NCBI GenBank assembly: GCA_947396885.1
Contig: OX377202.1
Location: 107,072,198-107,136,197 of the forward strand
Reading direction: 5' to 3'
Source: Heligmosomoides polygyrus polygyrus
Taxonomy: Eukaryota > Nematoda > Chromadorea > Rhabditida > Heligmosomidae
Length of the DNA: 64,000 nt
The notes beneath the pieces were generated by a model. The model saw only the letters and a program-made list of their open reading frames with translations. It was not told the DNA's origin and made no database searches. Shown here piece by piece: positions 10,604 to 23,100 of this stretch (within the stretch, counting starts at the first letter, position 1; each line of letters begins with the position of its first letter). The position numbers and the translations under genes are program-made.

Positions 10604-10702
10604 CCGGGAAAGAAGACTTCTACGAAGCGAACGAAGAAAAAGGACGACAGAACTACAGCTGTCACGGAAGATATAACGCAAACGCAGAAGCAAAAGCCTA
10701 GA
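10604..10702 (+). CDS. Candidate 5' exon of the PTP gene (Lys-rich)
   Basis: A segment with an acceptor (TTCCAG) before it and a donor (GTACGT) after it encodes 33 residues rich in Lys, Arg, Thr and Gln (PGKKTSTKRTKKK...). It starts and ends in phase 0, so it could splice directly to the phase-0 exon at 14165. Nematode PTPs commonly have a basic, low-complexity N-terminus. The initiator exon is not identified, and the ORF reading from 10436 may be incidental. This assignment is inference. Confidence 0.4.
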
Positions 10703-11319
10703 GTACGTTCCTTAACACGTATTGTTTCAAATTCTCCTATGACAGCCGCTCGCAAATCGCGACCTTCAGAAGGAAGCGCTGCCTTTGAGCAGCTGGATGT
10801 CACCGTAATTTTCGAGTGTGAAAAAGTTCTAATGAAGAATATAGAATAGCTCCTCATCTTACCCTTCAAAATATCCTCCCTTGCTCGCAAACATCTTTAC
10901 AGTCGCTCTTGAAGGACACCCATATCCACCATAACCTACCGGGCCGAAGTCCTCAAAACAGATACTATATTTGTGACCAATACCACAAATCACAGCATGA
11001 AATAAAGACGATCATTGGCGAAAAGCTCACAATCGGCCAGTCCTCCTCTTAACAGGCTCGAAAACAAAACAGTTGTTACAAAAGAAAGAAAAACGAAGCA
11101 AACAATAAAATACGGAAAGGAGCACTGAAGCGAAAAACGCCGACGAACTTGAGGAGACATTGGGTGAAGATCCCGTGCTCTCTGCAACCATTTGTGGTGA
11201 CCCTGCACCCCACATCAAGCTAACATTCTTCGGGAGCCCAACAATCCCGTATCCATTTTTGCTAGTGTCGTCCAAGCCTATTAATCATTCTCGGCAGTTG
11301 TTGTTCTGCCCTCGAGGAG

Positions 11320-11345
11320 GCGGCTATAAAAGAGAAGGCCAGAGA
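11320..11345 (+). promoter_or_regulatory. TATA-box-like element, possible LTR relic promoter
   Basis: GGCTATAAAAGAG lies in a GC-rich context and is followed by T-rich DNA with further TATA/ATAAAA motifs to about 11610. The layout resembles an LTR U3-R, but no coding region or second LTR was found. Confidence 0.3.
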
Positions 11346-11634
11346 AATGCCTGGAGGTCTCCTCCTCCACAGGGAAGTTCGGGAGCGCTTCTCCCCCTCT
11401 CCCCTTCCTCTCCACCGTAGATCATTGTCTATGTACTCTGCCTCACACTTATAATTATATTGTTTAACGCGAACCGTGTCCTATTTCCTCATGTATATCG
11501 TTCTCGTATAATCCATACTCTATGTCCACCTTTATATGTTCTGTATCTTACCCGCGTGTATCGAATACTGTTTGTCTGTGTAAGAATATAGACTCATACA
11601 TATAAAAGAACTATGGTGTTTGTTATCTCCACTA

Positions 11635-11683
11635 CATTAACGTGCTAAAGGAGTGCCTTTTGCCACTCCTTTAGCACGTTAAT
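11635..11683. repeat. Perfect 21-bp-arm hairpin
   Basis: CATTAACGTGCTAAAGGAGTG is followed by an 8-nt spacer and its exact reverse complement. It stands alone and is not part of the larger foldbacks. Confidence 0.85.
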
Positions 11684-12289
11684 GAACCGAACCGCTGGTT
11701 TATTACATATTGCACACCGGCTACTTCTTCAACAAGTAATGAGCGCTAACAGTTTTTTCGGGGTTTTTCGTTATACTGTCATTACAACAACATTGCACAT
11801 TTCACGTCCGTTATGCAATTTTTGCAGTCAAAATACTGAAAACAAGGCGAAATGGTCACACAAATTTCATATCACTCCGCCCCTTGTTCTGGGCAAACGC
11901 GGCGTTTCTGTCGGGTGCGAAAAAATTGTGGACGTACCGAGATCCTCCCTCTGATGTGACACGCTAGCGTTTACCTTAGATATAAACTTTTTTCAGGCAT
12001 AAGGGTTTTAACTGTTTGCTTACTTGGTAGGAGGACATTATAACCATGCACCACGACGTGGTGCCTGTTCTTACAAGGTAGCACGCCGGCAAACGTCACC
12101 AGCGGTATCTGAATTGGGTGGACGCAGAGATTTCGATCGGTTCACCTAAGATATGATACTGCGCATCCTAGGTGGACTTAAAACGCAAAAGAGACGATCG
12201 GAACCATAACCATATAGGTTAATTGTGTTGTTCTGTGTAGTGTTCTATTGTATTTGTGTACATTATTGCAATATATCTGTATTTTCCCA

Positions 12290-12640
12290 GCAGCGGAATC
12301 AATCGATCGCTCTCTCCTGTGCCCAGCGCCGGCGATTTGGAGGCGGCGGGGCGGCGCGTGTCCACTTAGGGGGCTTCCCGCGCGCAACTCTATATAAAGG
12401 GAGCCCGGGCGCGCCGGGCTCATTCTGGTCTGGTGTCAAGGTCGCGAGCGGTCGGCTCGGAGTATTTTTGACTCGGTGCTACCTAGCGAGCGGCCGGTGC
12501 GGAGCGGAGAGCGGGCACAGCAGAGGCGGACGGACCGACCCCTGCTGGTGCCTTAGAAGACAAATAAATTGATTTCCTCTCCGGTTCAGGCCACATCCCT
12601 AGACATCCAGCTCCCGGGTGAAACACCCCGGCGTAACAAA
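12290..12640 (+). mobile_element. LTR-like segment with TATA box and AATAAA
   Basis: CTATATAAAGGGAGCCCGG (about 12390) is followed about 170 bp later by ACAAATAAATTG and a CCCGGGTGAAACACCCCGGCGTAAC tail. The spacing fits a retroviral-type LTR promoter and polyadenylation signal. No gag/pol or primer site was identified, so this is at most a solo LTR relic. Confidence 0.3.
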
Positions 12641-13513
12641 AAAAATGAAAACACCCGCCAGCAGGTGTCGGTAGGAGAGCTTGCCTTGGATTTAAAGAGC
12701 TCAACCACCCTACCGAACGCGGGTACAGTTACACGGAACCGCGCAACGACATGCGAAATAAGCGATTTAAGGTCGTGGGGCCCAAAAATGGGCTGGATGG
12801 TCCAAGGGATCGTTTAGTGTACCGCGACTCGTGACGCGTTGTGATGATAAACTCCCATATCGATCCGGCGACGCGATGAATCGATATTGGAGCTTATCGT
12901 AACATCGCATCGCGCGTCGCGTGCACACTAGACTTTGGATCCGACGCCGATTCAGATAATTCGGATTCGTCATTTTTGCCAAACCCTGATTAAAAGGATT
13001 GTGCGAATAATGGCATCTTCGAAAAGCTTGGATCCTAAGGCGATTAGGTTAGGAGCCATTTTCAGCAGATGAATTTTCAAAAAATTCGGGTAACTGCATA
13101 TTGATAGGAAAACTGATATTCTGTCTGATTCGGATATCCGATGTGAAATCCGAAGATAGGAGAGAATATTTGGATCATCTACAAATCTTTCCTGTTAATG
13201 CTGCTCTTATGTGAATCATTCCAAGATCCGGAGCTTCTCAAAAATGCTATTGTTCGCATACTCTTTGTAGTCGGATTTGAAAAAATGACAAACTTCGAGT
13301 TATCCGAATCAGTGTCAGATCCAATGTCTAGTGCACACTAAACGATCCCTTGGGCTATTTAGCCCATTTTTGGGCTCTAAGGCCTAAAATCGCACCTCGT
13401 TGTGCCGCTCCGCGTAGATAGACCCGTGTTCGATAGGGGTGTTGAGCTCTTCAAATCCAAGGCAAGCTCTCCTGCCGACACATATTGGTGAGTGTTTTCA
13501 TATTTTCTTCTTC
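12640..13513. repeat. Nested foldback (outer GCTTGCCTTGGATTT arms, inner GGGATCGTTTAGTGT element)
   Basis: The outer arms (about 12640-12800 and 13355-13513) share CTTGCCTTGGATTTAAAGAGC in inverted form. The inner element, 12806-13350, has ends GGGATCGTTTAGTGTAC / GTGCACACTAAACGATCCC, related to the MITE at 16303-16432. It also contains a GATCCGACGCCGATTCAG / CTGAATCGG-like inner pair. Confidence 0.75.
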
Positions 13514-13611
13514 AAAATTCAGTGTTTTCATAATTTCTTGTTCAAAATTCATAGAACGCATCCTAGGCGGACCTGAAATGCAAAAGTGTGAACCGGAAAA
13601 CATGCAATTCA

Positions 13612-13922
13612 AATCAAAAAAGAAAAATAAAAACACTCACTCCACAAACACCGGCAGGAGACCTTGGCTTGGACCTAAAGGGCTTACTCACCCTATCGAA
13701 TGCGGGTATAGTTACGCGGCACCGCGCAACGACGTGCGAAGTGCGCGATTTTGGGTTGTGGGGTTAAAAAGTGGCCGATATGGACCAAAACCGCTCACTT
13801 CGCGCGTCGCTACGTGGCCCATGTGGCAGAACCCGCGTTCTATAGAATGGGTGAGCCCTTTAAGTCCAAATCAAGGCCTCGTGCAGACGCCTATGGGGGA
13901 TTGTTTTTCCTTTTATTTTGTA
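13612..13922. repeat. Second foldback of the CCTTGGCTTGGACCTAAAG family
   Basis: The arms are CCTTGGCTTGGACCTAAAGG near 13663 and CCTTTAAGTCCAAATCAAGG near 13857, with inner GAATGCGGGT / ACCCGCGTTC. It is a diverged copy of the outer element at 12640-13513. The flanking GCATCCTAGGCGGACCTGAAA segment recurs near 12165 and 22640. Confidence 0.7.
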
Positions 13923-14164
13923 TCTGATGTTTTCCGGATTTTCTTTTTGCATTCTAGGTGAACCTAGGATGAGTTCTGTCACATCCTATGTGGACCATTG
14001 AAATTCTCCGCACCCACCCGACTGCAACAGCGTTTAGACACTAATTGGCTGGCTTAGCGAGTGCCCCTTGTTTGTCAGCTGTGTCTGTATCTCCCAGCGC
14101 TAAGAACAGTACTTCTTGGTTTTTAATAGTTGCATAGGTTCCCCTTCAACAAAAGCTGTTCCAG

Positions 14165-17100
14165 GTGGTAGCACCGGAAGGGAAAGAAGACACGACCCAA
14201 AATGAGAAAAAGAAAAAAGTACGCGGCATCGGTTCTAGGACATCTAAAAAGAATTCCTATGAGTAAAATTTAGGCGCCTTCAAAGGCCACCTCATTAGGA
14301 AAAGGAAGCAGAGCAAACGTTATATCACCAGAAGTTGAGAGAGTAGTCGAGAAATTTGTGAAACACGCCACAGAGTCAGGTAAACGTTTTTTTTAAATCC
14401 GTCAGTGCGTCCGTGCGTGTGTCCGTCCCAGTAAGAGCGCTTCAATTGATATTACGGTGGATCTAGGAGATTTGTTTCTTTGTATCACATAGAATCACTA
14501 GTAAGTCTTACCTACATTTCCTACTACAGGTATTGAAGCTCTGCGAGGAGAGAGTCGAGATGTGTTGGAATTTAAGCCAAATCCTGGAACATACGAGAAA
14601 TTTGCTTCAATGCCAGACCGCAATCGGTTCCCGGTCAGTGGCGTTATTTACCTGTCACGACAGAGTAGCCTGGTCATAAAATAATCTATCACTTGAGACG
14701 AAATTCTTTCTAAAAAGTAGTGGACGTTTTTATTGATAGTAAAAAGCCAGTCGTTTCCACTGAACGACATCGGTGAATTGTTGAGCAGGCTTCATACTTC
14801 ATTCGTCGGGGTCGTCAGCACGACAGAATCTGATATCGATTAGCCTGCGCGAGCTAATCGATATTAGTTAATTCTCAGATGATCTACTGCAGCGAAAATC
14901 CATCCCACAAAAGCATACCGCGGCAGCGAAACGAAATACAAACGTACATCGTCGTTCGACGCGAAAGTCAATGATGACCATGATGCTGCATCACGCGGCT
15001 GACGAGCTACAATCTACGTCTTATGCGATGCGTAAGGCCCCGTTTATACCTCCATCGCCGGGTGACGCGATTCGAACGGAGCATTGCGTCCCATCACGTC
15101 GCGCTGTTTCCTACGACGATGAGCACTCCGAACAGCCCGCGACGCAGTCACGAGATTACGCACTTGCACACACGTAATTGTTCAATATTTCCGGGTCACT
15201 TGCAAAGGTCAACTGGAGCAGCAATGCAGTGCCCCAATCCACCGCGATCAATCGCATCGCGTCGATTTCGAGAACGATGTGGAGTGGCACGACTGTACCC
15301 GAGTTTCACACGATTCACTCCGGCCGCGTGACGTCGACTCTGAGGGGCGCGATCGATCAATTTGGTCTCTTTACGTGGCATCACATCGCGCGGCGGTGGA
15401 AGTATAAACGGCGCCTAAGGCCTGAGTTATACTCCCGCGGGAGCATCCGCGGAAGGGCGGGAATCGCGCCGAGACTCCTCACCTGGCCAATCGCCGCGCC
15501 TCGCCACGCCCGCCTCCGCCGTGCACCATTGGTCCGCGGACGTTCCGCGGATGCTCCCGCGGTAGTATAAGAGGCCTAAGCCTTGGTTTATACTTGCGCC
15601 GCCACGCGGCGCGGCACCATGATCGCCATAGATATCGATTTTTCGCGCCGCCCGGACGATATGTATTTCAACCATCGTGTCGCGCCGCACAGCGGCGCAA
15701 GTATAAAATAAGGCTAAAGCTCAATCGCTAGGTATTGAAAGGCTTCCATATCGTTTTGAAGGCGTCGCGTATTTCCATTGCCTGTTGTTCAAGGCTGTAC
15801 TTCCATGAACAACCCAAATTGTCCAACTATCAGCATCGTTACACCAAGGGTCCGAAGCTCTTTCGATGCCACGTACAGAGGCCAAATTGATTGATCGTGT
15901 TGCACAGCGTCGACGCCACCGCCGGAGTGAATCGCGTGAACCCGCGTCTAATCGTGCCACTCAGCGTCGGATCGTGTCGCTCTCGAAATCGGCGTGATGC
16001 GATTGATATCGATGGATTGAAGCACAGTGCTACTACTCAGGCTGTCCTTGGCAGTGTGGGCCAGCACTTAATTTTACTTTCTCGCTGTGTTTTTTACTTC
16101 AAAAATACTGAGAGAAATAAAGGAAGCCGAGGTGGACCCGGAAATCTATCTGCACAAATACGTGTGCGCAACTCGCAATTGTGCGTAATCGCTTGACTGC
16201 ATCGCCGGCGGTTCGGAGTGCTCCTTGCCGTCCGAAACAGCTTGACACGATGGAGCGCATGCTCCTTTCGAATCGCCCGGCGGTGGAAGTATAAACGAGG
16301 TCTTAGGGGTCGTTTAGTGTGCGCGCAACGCGCGACGCGATACCATGCGTAGTGGCCGAATCGATCGGTGGCGTCGCTCGATCAATGTGGCCGCCAAACA
16401 TCCGCGTCGCGCGCACACTAAACGATCCCTTAAGGACCAAATCAGAAGGCCTTCTCTCTGATAGACGGTATGAATGCAGTGCACAAAGTTAACAGCAAGT
16501 GATTTCATAAGAAATGGATTCTATTCAGGAAATTCAATGCCTCGATGAAACTCGCGTCGTTCTCGAGCAGTCTGAGCCGAACATGAATACCTATATTCAT
16601 GCTAGCAGAGTGAAATTGGATAAGGTAAAGTATGACTTATGCTTCATGCACTGCGCGACACCACTTGATGATCACATTCGATCGATGTTTGTTTTTTTTC
16701 GCCGTGTCAGTGCTTCCTCTAGTCATCGACTTACACTGTAGAGAAAACGCCGCTGGTCCTATCAGTATTCATTAAGCATGATATACTGCCAGGTTCGACT
16801 CTCAGTGAATCTTGATGTGACGTTCTTGATCATCGGTTTAGTGTTATTGGGCTGTCCAACAAGATTATTAACATCTTTTACTAGATCGGCGTTTCGACGA
16901 TTTTCGTCTTCTTAAGAGCCAGCAAAAGTAAAGCATTCGCAACGCTACTTGCTCAAACTTCATTTCAACCTACAGAATGCTCATTTAAGGAAAAGTGAGT
17001 GAGTAAAATGATACTTGGTTGAAGTGGGCGAAAATCGCCAAAACTTCAACGTAATTGCTACAAATCGGTGGTCCGGCTTGTGAGGGAGCGTGCCCTGTTG

Positions 17101-20100
17101 ACAGGGTCCCCATTCGCCTAGGAGTACTACGAGGTAACCATGGGAACCAAGGACCCCGGGGGTCGTAGTGACCGCGTAATGTTAATAGGCCATGCTACTT
17201 CCTGGCAGAAGACTCCCCGCGTGGTAGCCTCTAACCCCTTTGCACTGGACATGCGCCTGGATTGACACACGCCCACACCATACGTCAGCCGTAGGTTCAT
17301 AGGAGCGTACTGTAGGGTAGCCCCACTGTAGGAGACAAGGCACACCCCAAATGCTTACCGAGACACCAACGATAACCAACAACAGCAGCAACACTCTACC
17401 AACATAACCAACAACAACCAAATATAACTGCACTTCCACCTAATCGTGCGGGCCATAACGCAATAGTTAGGAGTCTTACCACCTTCTTCCTCATGTGTTG
17501 TTCACTGTAGCGCCACACAGTTCATTCCACACATCAGGATCATACGATCACGAGAGAATACCACAGAAGTGAATATTGAACGACGTGAAGGAATAGAGAG
17601 GTGACGATTTGAAGCCGCTCCGGCTGGTTTGGGTGTAGTGACTATCCGATTCTAGCGAGCCCCATCCATGCTCGCCGCCCTCCTGCATTGCAGCCGGCTG
17701 TAATGTGTACCAAGGAGCGTCGAGGCTCCGCTCGAGGATCCCCCGGAGTAATGGTTGGGAGCGGGCTACAGGTTCGGCGCCCCAGACCAGCACCCGCGCA
17801 GCCGCTCATCGAGGCGATGGAAGTATACAATAAAACGGAGAGGGAGCGGTGCGTAGCCGGTCGCGCGGATCGATAGCGTGCGCGGGCATGCCGGACCGGC
17901 GGAGTGGCGTTCTACCCCCCGCCCTTTAAACAGAGGCGTGGCAAATGCCTGCGTCTCCACTATATATATTTATTACATGAGATTTCTCATGTGGAAATGA
18001 AATCAACCAAGGTGCGAACGTTGTTACGGCTCTAATAACATGTAGCTGCAAAACGATATAACAACAAAGGAACGTTGAGATAATATGAAATTGAAGGGGT
18101 CAACGAACAACGAAATGAGTAGAAAAACTTGGCAAAGGGATGCCATCACGGATCTAACAGATTATCAATTGCCTTCTTGAAAGCATTGAGATTCGCAGAA
18201 ATCGGTTTAGTTCTGCTGAGACGTGTGTACGTAGGAACGACTCTGTTGAGGAAGAAATGTGACCTGCAGTTGATTCGAGCTCTAGGCAAGACAATTTTTG
18301 ATGCGCCTCCTCTCGTGGTGGATGCCCTCTCAGTACAAAACATGTTCAGACGTAGACCTGACCGAAAAGAAGCAAGTCATAGGAAGTCGAGCGCTCTCGT
18401 TCTATTGTCATCGCTGGAATTGCAGAGAGTAACTATCCATCTTCATCAGCAAGAGTTATTCAAGACATACAATGTGTTCGCGACATTATGGATTTCTTGT
18501 CTATTGATTGTTACCCCGTATCGGTTTATCGCCTAGGACGTTACAATAGGAATTATCCTAGACTAATTAAAGTAGTATTGCCAGCTTCGGTGTTCGCTAA
18601 ACAAATGTTGAGGCGGGCCCCTTGTTTGAAGCACTTCAAGGCCCCTGGCCTATACATAAGGCCTTCCCTTCCAAAGGCGGAAAGGGAAGGGCTGAGAAAA
18701 GAACGAGAGGCTCGCCGCAATGTTGATCCTGCTTCCATCTCGAACCAGCCCACTTTGTGTACGCCTTCTAATGTTGCAAATTTTATGGATGCATCGGATA
18801 GATGCGATGCACGCCTAGCCACATCCTCTGCCATGTCAAACTAGGAAGCCATCATCGGAATCCTGACAGGAACCTATCATGCCTGCTTGCTAATGTACGG
18901 TCAATCAGCAAAAATAAAAACGACTTCATATTTTCACTCGCTGAACACCGATATGACGTAGTAGCACTCACTGAAACATGGCTGGACGGTAAAACCGAGA
19001 TCACTCCTCTCCTTGGTGAATGGGCCTCTCAATACGACTTTTTTCGCTGTGACAGGAAAGCAAAGAAAGGTGGTGGCGTTGCTCTCCTGGTTCGGAAAAC
19101 ACTTTGTCCTGATCTAGTTTTCTGTGAGTCTGTTCTAAATTCCTATGAACTACTCTGTTGCGATACAGGGACTTTAAGCGCCATGTTGAGGCTGGTTGTC
19201 GTATATAAAGCTCCATCTTGCCCTGCCCCTAAAGTTGAGCAAATGTGTAAGGCCCTTAGCGACGTATGCGCATCTAACCGTGCTTGTGTGGTGGTAGGTG
19301 ATTTCAATATGCCTGATATCAACTGGAACTGTTTGCCAAATCCCTCGCTCATTTGCGCTACTTCTAGGTCGTTCCTAGATACGTGTTCCTCACTAGGACT
19401 GACTCAACATGTCAAAACGTGCACACTTGGTAACAACATCCTTGACCTCGTATTTAGTAGTGTTCCGGGTTTGGTTAATGATGTGAGGGTTAAGCCGCCT
19501 ATCGGTTCAAGTGATCATTCCTCTATTCAATTCCAAATTAATTTCTTAGTCTCTGACACTTCAAGCAAAGTTATTAAACGCGATTACGGGAACGCGGATT
19601 TTGGTGCAATTATTACCTATTTAAGCAATGTTGACTGGCTAGGATCCTTCAATAATGTCGAGACTGTGGACGGCAAATATGAACTCTTCCTTGCGGTGCT
19701 TCATCACACAATTGACATGTTTGTACCAACTATAAAAGTGTCTGTCTATAGGCAGCGTCTTCCTTCCCACCTACGTAATCTTGCTAGTAAAAGGGCTACT
19801 GCTTGGGATACTGCGAATTCTACTGGGAAATCTGAAGACTGGCTATGTTTCCGACATCTTAGTAATATATTTGAGAAGCGCCTTTGGAAGTACAACAGCA
19901 ACATGGAGAAAAAATTGTTCAATCTGCGGACAAAGATGCATTCTTCAGACTACTGAATTCCAAGCTGAATTCTGAGCCTAACATAGGCGTTTTGAAATCC
20001 ACTGAAGGGGTTGTTGCCAGAACTGACAAGGATAAAGCAGAGATGCTCGCAAACACTTTTGAACAGTCATTTATGCAGCACTCTTCTCTCGCAAATCGCT

Positions 20101-23100
20101 TTTCTGATGGTATCTCTGCGTTTCCCTGCATGTTAGATTCAGTGTGGTTTTATGCTGAAGACATTTACAAACTGCTTATCGCTTGGCCTTTTTCTTACTC
20201 AGTGACGCCTGATCATGCTCCACTCTTTTTCATAAAAAAGTGGCACATATTATAGCCGGACCTTTAGAGCATTTATTCAACCTAAGCTTCTTGAGGTCTG
20301 AAGTGCCCTCAAGGTGGAGAACCTCTCTGATTACTCCAATTCCTAAAAAAAAGCCAAGCAATTCCCCAAACAACTACCGCCCTATCAGTATTACATCGAT
20401 TTTTGCTAGACTTTTTTGAAAAACTTCTCAAGAAGAGGATTGTGCAACATCTGGAGCGGCATGAAATCATTTCCTCAAATCAACATGGGTTTCAAAAGGG
20501 TAAATCAACGACCACTGCCATGCTGCAATCCCTTAATGATTGGACTGCTTACTTGGATGAAGGGAGTAGCTCCGATGTAGTTTATCTCGACTTTTGTAAG
20601 GCTTTCGATAGGGTACCTCATGATGGCCTATTTCATAAGCTAACTATAGTCGGAATTCATCCTCGTATCGTTTCATGGATTAGGTCTTTTCTTTCTAATC
20701 GTATATTTATGATGCGCATAAAATCAACCTTCTCTGAACCGCGATGTGTAAGAAGGGGTGTGCCTCAAGGAGGAGTGCTATCCCCGATCCTCTTCAATAT
20801 ATATACTTATGAACTACCTAGCATTCTTTCTGCATACCATGTGAAATGCGTTGCTTTTGCTGACGATTTCAAAATCTACAAAAAGATAGTTACTACGGAC
20901 GATCATCTTATACTTCAGAATGCTATTAATCTCGTCAGTGAGTGGTCACGTGAATGGGATCTTCCTTTGTCCGCGGAAAAGACCAAGGTTTTGCATCTCG
21001 GAGCTGGGAATCCTCGGCACAGTTACCACATTGCTACTTCAGCGATACAGAATGTCAACCAGCATAGAGACTTAGGGTTTTTGGTTACGAGAGATCTTAG
21101 TTTTGATGAACACTGTGATCAGATTGCAGCTAAGGCGTCGGGCGTGATGCATAAAGTTTTCAAAGGTCTAACGATAAAAAACAGTGCAGTGCTTCTTCAG
21201 GCATTCAAAACATATGTGAGGCCATTACTTGAGTATGGAACCGCTGTGTTCAATCCCTATAAACGCAAAAACATTGACAAAATCGAAAGGGTTTAGAACA
21301 GCTTCACTAGAAAACTTATGATCAGGTCAATGGGTTTCCTTTACGATTGCATTCCATCAGCCAAAGAAAGGAATCTGAATCTTGGCCTACGTACACTTTC
21401 AGGCCATCATGAGGTACCCTATCGAAAGCCTTACAAAAGTCGAGATAAACTACATCTTAGCTACTTCCTTCATCCAAGTAAGCAGTCCAATCATTAAGGG
21501 ATTGCAGCATGGCAGTGTTCGTTGATTTACCCTTTTGAAACCCATGTTGGTTTCCCACTATCTCGTAAGGCAGCCACTGGACTCTCGAGCAAGCCCAGGG
21601 GGTTGGGGGTGGGCGGGCCAGGGGGACGAGGGGATAGAACGCTCGTCCCTTGCCGGACCTCGGGAGCGTCTCATCAGGGCCCTGAGCTGATACGGTAGCC
21701 CGTTGGAGTTTGAATTTAAGGGGGCGACCGATCGCGTTCGCGACACTTCTAAAAGGCGTTAGCATCTTGGTGGACAGTTCAACAGTACTACACTGATAAT
21801 CCTTATTGATATATCTAGGTGACTAGCTTACTCTTTTAGCAGGCTATTTAATGTGGAACACTCTGTTTTGGGCCATTTTCACGAGGCACCCGTTAAAAAC
21901 CAAATTCTAATACGTTTCACTTGTGTATAGGGATTTACCTTTGTGATCAAGTTTTTATATGTTATCGATTCAGGCTGATCGCATGTTTATTCTAACACAA
22001 GGACCGAAGGAAAATTCAATAGAAGACTTTTGGCGTATGATTTTTCAGGTTGTCGCTTTACAGAAAAGATTCTTCTTTTGCATACTTGCATTTTGGCCCG
22101 TTTCTCCGCCATTCTAACGATAAACTCTAGCATATATACATACATACTTTCGAGTCTAGATTGACCGCGTTTATTTCTCGCTGAACTCTAGCATATATCT
22201 CCTTCGTTTATTATACTAAATTACGTTGGTCTAACTCCCTCTCGCGCAGTGTTTTGGAGACATGCCATATTGTGTCGTGTTATCAAACCATGACCGAATG
22301 TTAGTGCTAGGAAAGCCAAGGGAATAGTCATGTTGCAGATATTTGCACGACTCACTACTCCTAAGTGTGCTGTTTTTAAGGAGACGTGCGCCGGAATAGT
22401 AATGTTGTGCAATTACTACGAGGACGGCATGCAAAAATGTGACGAGTACTTTCCAACAGAGTCCGGCGCATACAAATACTACGGGAAAATGTTTGTGAAC
22501 AACAAGAAGGTAAATCAGTTATAGATTTACCTCACAAGCACATTGAGGTGAAGAAGCTTGAACCCATAGATCGAGACAAATTCAAGCGCTATCTTAGGTG
22601 GGTGCGATAATTTCAATAGGTGCATTTAGGGTGTGATAGGATGCATCATAGGTGGATCTAAAAGCAGAAGATACGACCGGAACTATAGATTTCAAAAAAG
22701 AAATAAAAACATCGCCGAATAATAAAACAGACGTTAAGGCCTCCTGTTTAGGTGGACCATATGGACCAGCACGATATTTATACGCTCGAAATTCTACCGG
22801 ACGGTTGCTCGAACTCCATTCTAACTCGACTCGCTCACTGCACCACATGGCCGGACAAGGCAGTGCCAAGCAGTGGCAGAATGGTCCTTCGACTTCTGAA
22901 GTGGATGCAGTCACTAGAGGCGGTAAGTTCTTCAACTTGCTCTGGTACTTAAAAGGGAATAAAAACATGCAACACAAAGCACATCTATGCAAAGTGCTAG
23001 GTTTGAGGTCTCTAGGTCCTGTTTGAGAGGTACACCGATACCACTCTAGCGGTAGAAAGTGAATACGCTCAGGCTAACTAACCTTTATTCTCGACCGTCC

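Larger units (their letters stand above)
15033..16305. mobile_element. 1.27-kb Harbinger-like foldback in a PTP intron
   Basis: The left end TAAGGCCCCGTTTATACC and right end AAGTATAAACGAGGTCTTA are inverted. The arms (15033-15410 and about 15850-16305) share GATTTCGAGAACGATG-like and GATTCACTCCGGCCGCG-like blocks in opposite orientation. Two further MITEs sit at the centre. Confidence 0.7.
18130..21400 (+). mobile_element. CR1/Jockey-like non-LTR retrotransposon, multiply frameshifted
   Basis: The order is ORF1 remnant (18488-18843), AP endonuclease (18802-19956), a linker in a second frame (19884-20255), an RT N-terminal block in a third (about 20240-20420) and the RT core (20403-21296). 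At least three frame breaks and an in-frame TAG at 21295 make it inactive. It lies in the PTP intron between 16624 and 21974 in the same orientation as the gene. No target duplication was found. Confidence 0.85.

Noticed and set aside
12225..12572. 115-codon plus frame in GC-rich DNA
   Set aside because: It lies across an LTR-like region with a TATA box and AATAAA and has no recognisable domain.
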